Shown here: positions 38,601-44,063 of the stretch, one piece after another | Position numbering within the stretch: the first letter of the stretch is position 1 | How the letters are laid out: the number at the start of each line of letters is the position of its first letter | From: Taeniopygia guttata | Lineage: Eukaryota > Chordata > Aves > Passeriformes > Estrildidae | Direction of reading: 5' to 3' | Assembly: GCF_048771995.1 (NCBI RefSeq) | Contig: NC_133032.1 | Span: forward strand, 26,499,501-26,563,500 | Length of the DNA: 64,000 nt | Position numbers and translations under genes: made by a program | The notes under the pieces: model-generated | What the model was told of the DNA's origin: nothing | What the model saw: only the letters and a program-made list of their open reading frames with translations | The model's database searches: none

Positions 38601-39340
38601 AGGGAGCCACTGGGCAAGTTAAAGGGATTTAGCCACATCTGCATCACTACCAGCAGATACAGAAGGGCGAACACCAACCACAGTATTTCTGATCTTCTCA
38701 CATGGTTCTTTTACCCTTTCAGTCAAAGAACCGGAAATTTTGCTGTATTTCAGTTTTGTTGTCATTCCATTCACTAGTGTAATCCACGTGACATTTCACG
38801 TTTGTGTTTGTAGGAAACTGACACAGCCCTACCCTTCTTGTCAGATTTCAGCGAAACATCAGCACGACGATGCCCTAATCACACCCAGCCCCTTCCCAAA
38901 CTGCAGCCAGCCCCGGGACAGCCCCGCGGTGCCACATCAGGGTCAGGGACACCCCCGGCCAGACCCGCCCCGGCAAACCTGCATGTGGTTGTGCGGGTTG
39001 AGCTGGATGCCGGTCACCAGGTCGGCGTGGCCGCAGAGGAGCCGCAGGGTCTCCTCGGTGTTCACGCTGAGCACCTTCACGAAGTCCCCCGAGGCGCACA
39101 GCAGGTACCTGCAGGGGGAAACGCCGTCACCCCGGCCCGAGCGGCCCGGGCGCCCCGCGGCAGCCGCAGGCCGTGGGGACACCGGCGGGCAGAGCCCCGC
39201 TGGAAGCTCAGGAGCCCCCCCGAGCGCAGCAGCCCCAGCCCCGGTCCCACTTGCTTGGAGTCGGCGGAGAACACGGCCCTGGCGCCGCGCAGGCCGCTGC
39301 CCCCGCACCGCACCACGCGGAGCGCGCCCGGCGCCACCAT
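23492..39340 (-). CDS. WDR75: WDR75 (UTP17 homologue), 21 coding exons, complete
   Basis: Encodes WD repeat-containing protein 75, a t-UTP/UtpA subunit of the small-subunit processome that supports Pol I transcription of rDNA and early 18S rRNA processing in the nucleolus. Coding exons in transcript order: 39255-39340, 38979-39108, 38168-38233, 37485-37578, 36779-36903, 36385-36455, 35731-35844, 35106-35194, 34153-34311, 33801-33860, 33596-33711, 33090-33262, 32164-32327, 29784-29967, 28302-28396, 27825-27920, 27107-27276, 26470-26529, 25680-25823, 25508-25599, 23492-23699. They total 2,496 nt, or 831 residues plus stop, against about 830 in human. Family knowledge predicts two tandem beta-propellers over roughly residues 1-670, then a helical C-terminal domain and an acidic tail. 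Recognisable conserved blocks include RVVRCGG (8-14), LVTGIQLNP (59-67), GKIRLW (224-229), YQATNCCFSEDGSLLAVSFEE (about 500-520) and DYSWI near the end. The frame is open well upstream of the chosen start. I chose the ATG at 39340 because it matches the human N terminus and has A at -3 and G at +4. No disabling change is seen. Confidence 0.97.
23700..25507 (-). other. WDR75: WDR75 intron 20 (1.8 kb, last intron)
   Basis: Contains a T-run near 23799-23811 and two copies of ATTTCAGTCTA about 18 bp apart (about 23812 and 23831) on the plus strand. A somewhat GC-richer segment occurs at 24600-24860. No conserved exon or repeat family is recognised. Confidence 0.8.
25508..25599 (-). CDS. WDR75: WDR75 exon 20 (residues 733-763)
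   Basis: Encodes LLHTPAHVLPSASFLCTIFI then NSLLISKENK. It is nearly identical to the human C-terminal-domain helix LLHTPAHVLPSAAFLCSMFVNSLLLSKETK. The donor is AAAG/GTAAGA. Confidence 0.96.
25680..25823 (-). CDS. WDR75: WDR75 exon 19 (residues 685-732)
   Basis: Encodes LAVEESLPVTPFSVLLGKHR followed by a less conserved, charged linker ending PAVKE. The human counterpart reads LLAEESLPTTPFYFILGKHRQQQ. It is phase 0-0, with acceptor TTCCAAG and donor GAG/GTAGGA. The next intron is only 80 nt. Confidence 0.94.
25824..26469 (-). other. WDR75: WDR75 intron 18 with a G-rich tract
   Basis: A 646-nt intron, AT-rich except for a pyrimidine tract at 26221-26245 on the plus strand. On the sense (minus) strand that tract is a G-run cluster, listed separately. 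No repeat family is recognised. Confidence 0.8.
26227..26245 (-). other. G-run cluster, possible G-quadruplex, in WDR75 intron 18
   Basis: The sense strand reads GGCGGGGTGGGGGGAGGGG. It has runs of 2, 4, 6 and 4 G separated by single bases. This could form a compact or bulged quadruplex in DNA or pre-mRNA, about 225 nt downstream of exon 18. The fold is an inference from base runs only. Confidence 0.45.
26470..26529 (-). CDS. WDR75: WDR75 exon 18 (residues 665-684)
   Basis: A 60-nt phase 0-0 exon encoding ELMTLSTKSLEERLTPSSKQ, matching human LLTFSTKSPEEKLTPTSKQ. It sits at the transition from the second propeller to the C-terminal region. The donor is CAG/GTACCT. Confidence 0.94.
27107..27276 (-). 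CDS. WDR75: WDR75 exon 17 (residues 608-664)
   Basis: Encodes FVFKPSEPRPIYIQRNICKE, then AAFVPRDEPETISSEKYLW and NSQLFFLTDTQ. It matches human FVFKPSEPRPLYIQ and FVPRDVPESFTSEAYQWLNRSQFYFLT. The donor is CAA/GTAAGG. Confidence 0.96.
27825..27920 (-). CDS. WDR75: WDR75 exon 16 (residues 576-608)
   Basis: Encodes EWSAHLNVVILQPDPLSEHI then AAVSWLSKESS. It corresponds to human EWNAKLNVRVMEPDPNSENIAAIS. The donor is AGCT/GTAAGT, and the split Leu608 codon joins to exon 17. Confidence 0.94.
28302..28396 (-). CDS. WDR75: WDR75 exon 15 (residues 544-576)
   Basis: Encodes NICFGRLTCSKYLIGATDYG then FLCCWNLLTCA. It matches human HLCFGRLTCSKYLLGATENG and CCWNLLSCA. The acceptor is TCTGTAG and the donor GCAT/GTAAGA. 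Confidence 0.96.
29784..29967 (-). CDS. WDR75: WDR75 exon 14 (residues 483-544)
   Basis: Encodes HHNVSWSCDFIGSYHNYQAT, NCCFSEDGSLLAVSFEE and TVTVWDSLTWDLKCTFC. This is the most conserved stretch of the protein, near-identical to human over about 45 residues. The donor is ATAAG/GTACAT. Confidence 0.97.
29968..32163 (-). other. WDR75: WDR75 intron 13 (2.2 kb, largest intron)
   Basis: The largest intron of the gene. It contains an A-run at about 30662-30674 followed by ACAAAACC-type low-complexity sequence, and a CR1-like 3' fragment at about 32081-32117. Short open frames within it have no recognisable homology. Confidence 0.8.
32081..32117 (+). mobile_element. CR1 LINE 3'-end fragment (short, diverged)
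   Basis: The plus strand reads AGGTCCTTTCCAACTCAGCT followed by TATTCTTATGGTTCTAT. This resembles the typical avian CR1 3' terminus (AGGTCCCTTCCAACCCAAAC, then ATTCTATGATTCTAT). Only about 37 bp are recognisable and the upstream boundary is unclear. It lies antisense to WDR75, about 45 nt from the exon 13 donor. Alternatively it could be a chance match. Confidence 0.55.
32164..32327 (-). CDS. WDR75: WDR75 exon 13 (residues 428-482)
   Basis: Encodes FALNTRINTPHDNHITDMCF to LILVTTGRDCVFKVWVIVED. It aligns to human FILNTKINMPHEDCITALCF and LVTASKDGYFKVWILTDD. The donor is GAAG/GTAAGC. A CR1-like 3' fragment ends about 45 nt into the following intron. Confidence 0.95.
33090..33262 (-). CDS. WDR75: WDR75 exon 12 (residues 371-428)
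   Basis: Encodes LDIVQRQYIHQAGLKQSDLVK, then ARGTWLATVEESEE and ELQLKLWFYSEETQ. It matches human LDIIQQEYI, NWLATVE and ELQMKLWMY. It is locally GC-richer than its flanks. The donor is AAAG/GTAATG. Confidence 0.95.
33596..33711 (-). CDS. WDR75: WDR75 exon 11 (residues 332-370)
   Basis: Encodes RDVKTGLVVDPRTKALVLNG then EPGHLQFYSLQSDQQLFS. The block DPRTKALVLNG.PGHLQFYSLQSD is almost identical to human. The donor is AGT/GTAAGT. Confidence 0.96.
33801..33860 (-). CDS. WDR75: WDR75 exon 10 (residues 312-332)
   Basis: A short 60-nt exon encoding ITIINSNLRFSRSIQGLIK, matching human IIIIHRNLEASAVIQGLVK. It has phase-1 borders, a CTTTCAG acceptor and an AAAA/GTAAGT donor. The following intron is only 89 nt. 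Confidence 0.94.
34153..34311 (-). CDS. WDR75: WDR75 exon 9 (residues 259-312)
   Basis: Encodes TRLLSGGVESVLVQWHNES, then KDFLPRLGSPIEYISMSSDG and ends LHTDN. The human counterpart has LLSGGRESVLVEW and KEFLPRLGATIEHIS. The acceptor is GGAAAAG, purine-rich just upstream, and the donor is AACA/GTAAGC. Confidence 0.95.
35106..35194 (-). CDS. WDR75: WDR75 exon 8 (residues 229-259)
   Basis: Encodes RNFQHRKAYTYSTLHWHHD to VMDLAYSVE. The LHWHHD..VMDLA block is near-identical to human. The acceptor is ACACAG and the donor GAGG/GTGAGT. Confidence 0.95.
35731..35844 (-). CDS. WDR75: WDR75 exon 7 (residues 191-229)
   Basis: Encodes FSLSTVKTKGDNRFSCVVCHP to EDCIATGHADGKIRLW, a well-conserved WD blade whose Trp229 codon is split TG/G. 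The human counterpart ends EDCIASGHMDGKIRLW. The donor is CTCTG/GTATGT. Confidence 0.96.
36385..36455 (-). CDS. WDR75: WDR75 exon 6 (residues 168-191)
   Basis: Encodes GAYVVSVKNVDLQVYFFEKRLLN plus two bases of Arg191, corresponding to human GVYVAAVREFYLSVYFFKKK. The acceptor is TAACAG and the donor AACAG/GTAAGA. Confidence 0.94.
36779..36903 (-). CDS. WDR75: WDR75 exon 5 (residues 126-167)
   Basis: Encodes DTFQLVSVKL through KELSVVLDGV to KKIAFGRE. The human counterpart reads IFQLVSVKLPK, then KELSFVLDYI and CIAFGNE. The acceptor follows a long pyrimidine tract ending GGTCAG, and the donor is GAA/GTATGT. Confidence 0.95.
37485..37578 (-). CDS. WDR75: WDR75 exon 4 (residues 95-126)
   Basis: Encodes TFTVGHKLLALYTLASTEDSVF and onward to IPKKGER, ending after the first base of Asp126. 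It aligns to human TFIVGCKLHALFTLAQAEDSVF. The donor is CGAG/GTACAG and the acceptor TCTTCAG. Confidence 0.95.
38168..38233 (-). CDS. WDR75: WDR75 exon 3 (residues 73-94)
   Basis: A 66-nt phase 0-0 exon encoding LYSSSLDGTIKLWDFMDGIPIK. It contains a classical WD strand end (DGTIKLWD). The acceptor is TTCAG and the donor AAA/GTATGT. Because it is in frame at both ends, skipping it would keep the frame but remove one WD blade. Confidence 0.96.
38234..38978 (-). other. WDR75: WDR75 intron 2
   Basis: A 745-nt intron that starts within the CpG island and becomes AT-rich. It holds an alternating AT stretch at about 38277-38312 and an E-box CACGTG near 38785. No RNA gene or alternative exon is recognised. 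Confidence 0.85.
38979..39108 (-). CDS. WDR75: WDR75 exon 2 (residues 29-72)
   Basis: Begins with the single G that completes Lys29 and continues YLLCASGDFVKV to LNPHNHMQ, closely matching the start of the first propeller in human WDR75. The acceptor is CCCCTGCAG and the donor is CAG/GTTTGC, a weaker +3 to +6 match. The exon is GC-rich and still within the CpG island. Confidence 0.95.
39109..39254 (-). other. WDR75: WDR75 intron 1, GC-AG type, 146 nt
   Basis: The intron begins GCAAGT and ends CCCCTGCAG. Using the nearby GT four bases downstream would shift the frame and lose the conserved YLLCASGDF block. GC-AG introns are a known minority class with a strong GCAAGT donor, which is exactly what is seen. 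The intron is very GC-rich. Confidence 0.85.
39255..39340 (-). CDS. WDR75: WDR75 exon 1 (residues 1-29, start codon)
   Basis: Encodes MVAPGALRVVRCGG and onward to AVFSADS plus two bases of the Lys29 codon. RVVRCGG and RAVFSADSK match the human N terminus; residues 3-7 differ from the human EEENI. The donor after CCAA is GCAAGT, a GC-type 5' splice site. It is the only choice here that restores the YLLCASGDF frame of exon 2. The exon lies inside the CpG island. Confidence 0.93.
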
Positions 39341-39378
39341 CTTGTCCCGCCGCCCGCGTGCCGCCCCGCCCGGCGCTG

Positions 39379-39383
39379 ATTGG
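39379..39383 (-). promoter_or_regulatory. CCAAT box (NF-Y type)
   Basis: On the minus strand the sequence reads GGCCAATCAGCG, a full match to the NF-Y consensus core CCAATCAG, inside the WDR75 CpG island. Its closeness to the start codon is unusual for a box that normally lies 60-100 bp before the transcription start. Confidence 0.6.
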
Positions 39384-39405
39384 CCCCGCCGCCGCCGCGC
39401 GCGGT

Positions 39406-39411
39406 GGGCGG
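39406..39411 (+). promoter_or_regulatory. GC box (Sp/KLF type)
   Basis: GGTGGGCGGGCT contains the GGGCGG core, 66 bp upstream of the WDR75 start codon. It supports a TATA-less housekeeping promoter. Confidence 0.55.
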
Positions 39412-39861
39412 GCTGCACGCGCGCCCCCTCACGGAGACACGGCGGCGGCGCAGGAGGGGAGCGGCCCCAAAGCCGGCTCATCCATCGCCCAGAGCGGGGC
39501 ACCAGCGCCGCGTCCAGACTCTCCCTGAGCACCTCCGGGAGCTGCCACCTCCCCGGGCAGCCCCTTGTAACCACTTTCTCTGAATTCTTCTTAATGTCCA
39601 ACCCGAACCTCCGCTGTCCTCCCGTCGGTTTCCTGGGAGCAGAGCCCGCCCCTCACCTGGCCACAGCCGGCCACCAGGTGGTTTGTACAGGGTGCTCCGC
39701 CCTTCATTAGTGCCCCTGCGAGCATCCCTCAGAGCGCTGGGGAGCTGCGGAGCCTGCGGGCTTGCTGCCCGTGCCCACTACCAGGTTTTGCGTGCGAAAC
39801 CTCCCCCGGCTGCTCTCCGCGGCCATTCCCAGGATGAAAGGTGGGGGAGCGCTGGGCAGGG

Positions 39862-39969
39862 CTGCGCCGGCCCTGAGGGGCTGCGCCGGCCCTGAGGGGC
39901 TGCGCCGGCCCTGAGGGGCTGCGCCGGCCCTGAGGGGCTGTGTCTGCCCTGAGGGGCTGTGCCGCTGCC
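39862..39969. repeat. 19-bp GC-rich minisatellite upstream of WDR75
   Basis: Four perfect tandem copies of CTGCGCCGGCCCTGAGGGG begin at 39862, 39881, 39900 and 39919. A diverged fifth copy (CTGTGTCTGCCCTGAGGGG) starts at 39938, and a partial sixth follows. It lies about 520 bp upstream of the WDR75 start codon within the CpG island. Each full unit carries CCCTGAGGG, matching the TFAP2 palindromic consensus. Frames through it give a periodic Gly/Ala/Pro/Arg-rich translation that should not be taken for a protein. Confidence 0.95.
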
Positions 39970-40050
39970 ACCCCCAGCTCCCCGAGCACCCCGGTCCCTC
40001 CCGGCCTTAGCGCGGGGGACGGGCTGCAGGGCACTGCTAGGCAGAGTCCT

Positions 40051-43000
40051 CTGCTGGCTCTGGAATTGCGCTTGTCTGAGGAGAAAAATGCGCTAACTCC
40101 CTTGTTTAAGTGGGCAGGAAGGCTGAACGGAGTAAACTGATAGGTAAGCTTTGCTAAAACCCCGCTTGTTCGTCGACTTGGACGAGCTGTGGGTTTGCCG
40201 AGTTGCTGAGCACATCGCGTTCTCGTATCTGGAGGAAAACCGCTGTCAGAAGCAATGGGAATGTCTGGAGTACAACGTGATTTATGGTGTCTGTGCCCTT
40301 CACTGCTGCTCCGGAATAGCAATTGCAGTTCTTCTGCAGCTGTGTAGTTTTGGCGGCTGTTTACGCGATTTAAGGCATCTCTGGTATGCTTGTAATTGGT
40401 TTTTAAACAGTCGCCCTTCACAGACAATAACAGGGACAGGTGTGTTATGAGCGGGTAGTTGTGATCATTCCGCTGTAAACTCCGTCCTTTTCTCCCCTGC
40501 TGCCTGAATCCTAGTTGGAGGTTAATTCAGGGTTGTGCGGGGACAGCAGCACACACTGTGGATGGAGTGTTGCGGTCACAGGGAACTGGGGATGGGGGTG
40601 AGAGAGCCCAGTGCACCCAGAAACCTGCCTGCCAGTCTCAGATGCTTTGACAATTAAACAGTGCACTCTCTCCGGAGCTAAGAGTAGAATTTAAAAGTGC
40701 TGCCTAAACTGCAGTTGGGTGCAACAGCTGTGTTGTGCTCTCATTCTGGAAAATGTTTTAGAACCCAAAGGCAGATGCAAGCTAGTGCTCCTCCTGTATG
40801 GGACAGTACATAGATTGTGTCCAGGTCCCAAGCCGCAGGCACTGAGTAAAGCCAGAGTTCTGTCAAAGGGGGAAAAAAGCAAAGTCTCCAAGAAAAGCCA
40901 GTCCCTTTAATCCACATTATTATGTGAGTGGGACTCTTTTGTCAGGTCTACACTAAATGTAAATCAAGTCTTGTTAAAACACAGGAACTTGGTATATTCA
41001 TCCTTCTCCTTGATAAGGGAGAAAAGCAAATACCTTGTACATCTTAATGCATGTGTTTTTGTGATGCATGTTTATTTTTATCATTTTAGGAAATCTGCCA
41101 TAAGCTTTGAAGCTGATAAACCAAGTAGAGATCAAAACTAGCCCCAAATATATATCCTAGGGCAGGAGCTCAGAGTGATAAAACAAACCATACACTGCCA
41201 GCACCAGTGCAGAGCATTGCTCCCCTACAACACAGCCACTGCTTTCAGCACTGGCTTTCTCTGCTTCCGCCAGCACAATTAATTTGATTTTCCTTCCCAC
41301 GTTTCAGCAGAAAATCCAGTAATGCACCACAATTAGTGTGATTTCAGTATCAAAAGACCACTTGTTAGTTATTATATTCAGGGTTTTTTCAACTGTAGAT
41401 GCTCTGTGTAATTGTTTAAAGTAATGCCACCCAAAGTTTCAGTAGTGCTGCTCTAAATATGGAACATTTCTGGGAATTAGATTGGGTCACTATGGCAGAG
41501 TTTAAAAGGTTTTCATATTCAAAGTTAAAATTTGTTAGGAAATCATGAATAATAGATGTAAATAATATTAATATATAATATAGAATTATTAATGAATAAT
41601 AAATACACCCAGAGTGTGTTTTTAATTTTTTTTTTTTGTTTAGATGCACTGAGCCTTTTTGTTTGTTGTCATTAGCTATATTTTAAATGTGGTTTGGTGG
41701 ACAGGTGTATAAAGAACCAAAATTTACCTATACCAGTTTTTGGAAGTTGAGGTAGAAGATACTGAAAGTATCCAGTTTGTGGTATTCAGTGGAGTAAGGA
41801 GCAAAACTGATATAACCTTTTGTTTGATTTTATTTGTTTGAAGTGGTGGCCTTGTATGCTTTTTCTAATTTGTTTGTTTAAATTTACATTTCCAGTATAC
41901 AAAGTTCATAGGTTTGTCTGTCTGCAGAAAGTTGCTTTTGTCTTTCCCAGAGTAGTGACTTGATTCAATAAGGATGCTAGTGTTTTCAGCTCATGCTTAT
42001 TTAGGAGGAATTAATCAGCATAATGTAATTGTAAGTACTACAAGGTGTATTTTTGCAAATTTTTGAAAAAACATATTGCAATGAATTGAGCAAATAGCTC
42101 ACAGATCACAGCAAATAGTATTGACCAAAGATTTGTTTGCATTTAGAATTCACTGTGTGATTGTGTAAGTAATTGCATGTAAACTAGTTGGAGAGAATGC
42201 AGCTGTAGGTCTGACAGGTCTATTTTTAATGTTGTACATAAAAATAGAATAACTTTAAATATGTTGCCAACTTAGATGGAAATCCTTCATCCTTCCAGGC
42301 TAAGAGGTGAGTTCTTACTAAACAAGTGTTACTAGTTATCTTAATGTACTCTGCCTAGTCTGTAAGTTTCTAAACTGTCCCATTGCTTGTAAAATCCCAT
42401 GTAAATACAGCGTAAAAAAGATTAAGAGAGAAAAAAACCCATTGTCGTGACTTCAAGGAAGCAGAATGACAGTCCTTAAGGAAGGGCATGGCACACCTAC
42501 AGTACCACTGCAGTTCATTAAATCAGTAGTACAATACAGGACAGCTATCTGATATCAAAAGCTAATTACATTTTATATTTGGCTTGGTTTTCAGCAAGTT
42601 TCTTACTTTCCTGTGTCCTATTTGATCTCAGCCCTGCTCCTTAATAGAATATCCAACTCTGTATCCCTGTCTGGAGCTTGGGAGCTGTGATCAATCACAC
42701 TGATTTCACACTGGGGTGCTGTTTGGCCAGCATTTCAGCACGGGGCGAAGGATCGGGTACATTTCAAAATCCGTCCTGTTTGTAAACTCCACAGTTGGTC
42801 TCCAATGGCTTTTTGTCTTCCATTTAGTGCTTTTCTCAATGGACTTGTAGCTGCAAAGAGGGTTCTGAAATACATGCCTTAAAGTCTTCTGTAAGGAAAT
42901 CGGGGATAAGAAAGGCTGATTGTTTAATAATGCCTTTGTTTAGGACTGACTCAAATAATTGAGAACTAATTTGCCTAAGTAAATGTCACACAAAGACAAT

Positions 43001-43099
43001 GTACTCATATGTTGACTTCAGTTCGGGGGATATATTTATTTCAAGGGAAATGACACTGTTTTGTTTGTGGTACACAAAAATTAACACCTCATTTGCTGT
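40051..43099. other. Intergenic, upstream of WDR75
   Basis: Starts at the edge of the CpG island and becomes AT-rich. A strong plus-strand 5' splice-site consensus (TAG/GTAAGC, GT at 40144-40145) is compatible with a divergent transcript but unsupported otherwise. AT-rich tracts occur at about 41560-41600 and 41626-41637. No coding gene is recognised. Confidence 0.6.
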
Positions 43100-43158
43100 A
43101 AGAAAAACTAACGTGACAGAGATGAGAGCGGGGTATGCGGCAGGAACGCGTGTGGTGT

Positions 43159-43168
43159 GGGAATTCCC
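43159..43168. promoter_or_regulatory. GGGAATTCCC kappa-B palindrome
   Basis: A perfect 10-bp match to the NF-kappa-B consensus GGGRNWYYCC, inside the 43.1-43.5 kb CpG-rich patch. Occupancy is unknown. Confidence 0.45.
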
Positions 43169-43290
43169 TGCAGAGGGGCACATCAATAGCGTTCAAGTCG
43201 GCAGAGCAGCTCTGCGGGCAGGAGAGGCTCGGTTTATGGGCCGGTGGAACTTGCAGTAACCCATTATAGTAACGAGTCACAGCCGCCGTC

Positions 43291-43310
43291 GGCACTAGAG
43301 GGTGCTGGAA
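43291..43310 (+). promoter_or_regulatory. CTCF-like motif
   Basis: GGCACTAGAGGGTGCTGGAA resembles the CTCF core CCACTAGRGGGCGCTR, with T in place of the C after GGG and G in place of the first C. The orientation given is that of the plus-strand match. Confidence 0.45.
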
Positions 43311-44046
43311 GAACGACTGCTGCAATAACAACTCCGTGTTCGAAGTGCAGCACCCCGAAAGGGGGTTGGCCAAAGGCGTGGGGCCCCTCAGAGCTCCCTA
43401 TTGTGACCCCGCCTTGCCATAAACAGCACACTGGTGTTCTCCTGTTGGATGCTGCTGTCAGAGGCAGGGCCGGCACCTCGGAGGCACTCTGTTCTGCGAC
43501 ACTTTCCTTAGCAGGGCTCAGCAGGTGATGGCAAAACAAATGTACCCACTAAATAGAGGGACTAAGCATATGGTGAGAATGAGCAAACTTGATAAATGGA
43601 AATTTGAATCTTGATAGTGATTCTGAAGCTGGTCTTTAAAATAATTTCATGTCAGTATGTTTTGGTGTCTGATAAATTGTGGAAGAGTAAATAGTACATT
43701 TTCAGTTTAATTTAAATAGGTAATTTTGAAAGTACCTTTTTATTTTGAAGATAGTAAGACTGTTTAATACTACAAAGTTCTTGATTATAATGTCATCCCA
43801 TGCTAGTTTGATTTTACAAGTTGTTTAAGTACTTTGGCAATATTGGCCAATAATTACTGAAGTACATTTAGTTTGATGATAGAGCTGTTTGGAATTTTTG
43901 TTACCAACATTTTAAGATAAGGAGATATCAGTTACCTGGTAAGGAGGTAATGACACAGAAGCCTTGCAAGTAAATAAAATGGATATTTCATATACGAATT
44001 TGACCACATAAATTCCACTGAAATGTCTTCCCATTTCATGCATTCC

Positions 44047-44063
44047 TTTTTTTTTTTTTTTTT
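44047..44063. repeat. T17 homopolymer
   Basis: An uninterrupted run of 17 T on the plus strand, non-coding. Confidence 0.95.

Larger units (their letters stand above)
38850..40050. promoter_or_regulatory. WDR75: CpG-island promoter of WDR75
   Basis: A dense CpG-rich block, starkly different from the AT-rich flanks, covers WDR75 exons 1-2 and about 700 bp upstream. Directly visible motifs are a CCAAT box reading CCAATCAG on the minus strand (39379-39383 is its core as ATTGG on plus) and a GC box GGGCGG (39406-39411, plus). No TATA box is visible near the start codon, which is typical of housekeeping ribosome-biogenesis genes. The CCAAT core is only about 40 nt upstream of the ATG, so either the 5' UTR contains it or it serves divergent initiation. 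Confidence 0.85.
43100..43540. promoter_or_regulatory. Isolated CpG-rich island with CTCF-like and kappa-B motifs
   Basis: About 440 bp with roughly 20 CpG dinucleotides, embedded in AT-rich DNA that is nearly devoid of them, 3.8 kb upstream of the WDR75 start. It contains GGGAATTCCC (43159-43168), a perfect NF-kappa-B-type palindrome, and CACTAGAGGGTGCTG (43293-43307), one or two substitutions from the CTCF core. Open frames of 86-94 residues on both strands are unconserved as far as I can tell. It could be an insulator, enhancer or the promoter of an unannotated RNA. These roles are inference. Confidence 0.5.

Noticed and set aside
39249-39254. Canonical GT donor for WDR75 exon 1 (AA/GTGGGA)
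   Set aside because: It puts exon 2 in the wrong frame and destroys the conserved YLLCASGDFVKV block; the GC donor four bases earlier restores it.
38740-39710. 262- and 290-residue plus-strand frames antisense to WDR75 exons 1-2
   Set aside because: They are GC-driven shadows of the CpG island and WDR75 coding exons, with low-complexity Pro/Ala/Arg translation.
39729-40427. 232-residue minus-strand open frame upstream of WDR75
   Set aside because: It is open because of high GC content and the 19-bp minisatellite, has periodic Pro/Ala/Arg-rich translation, and matches no family I know.
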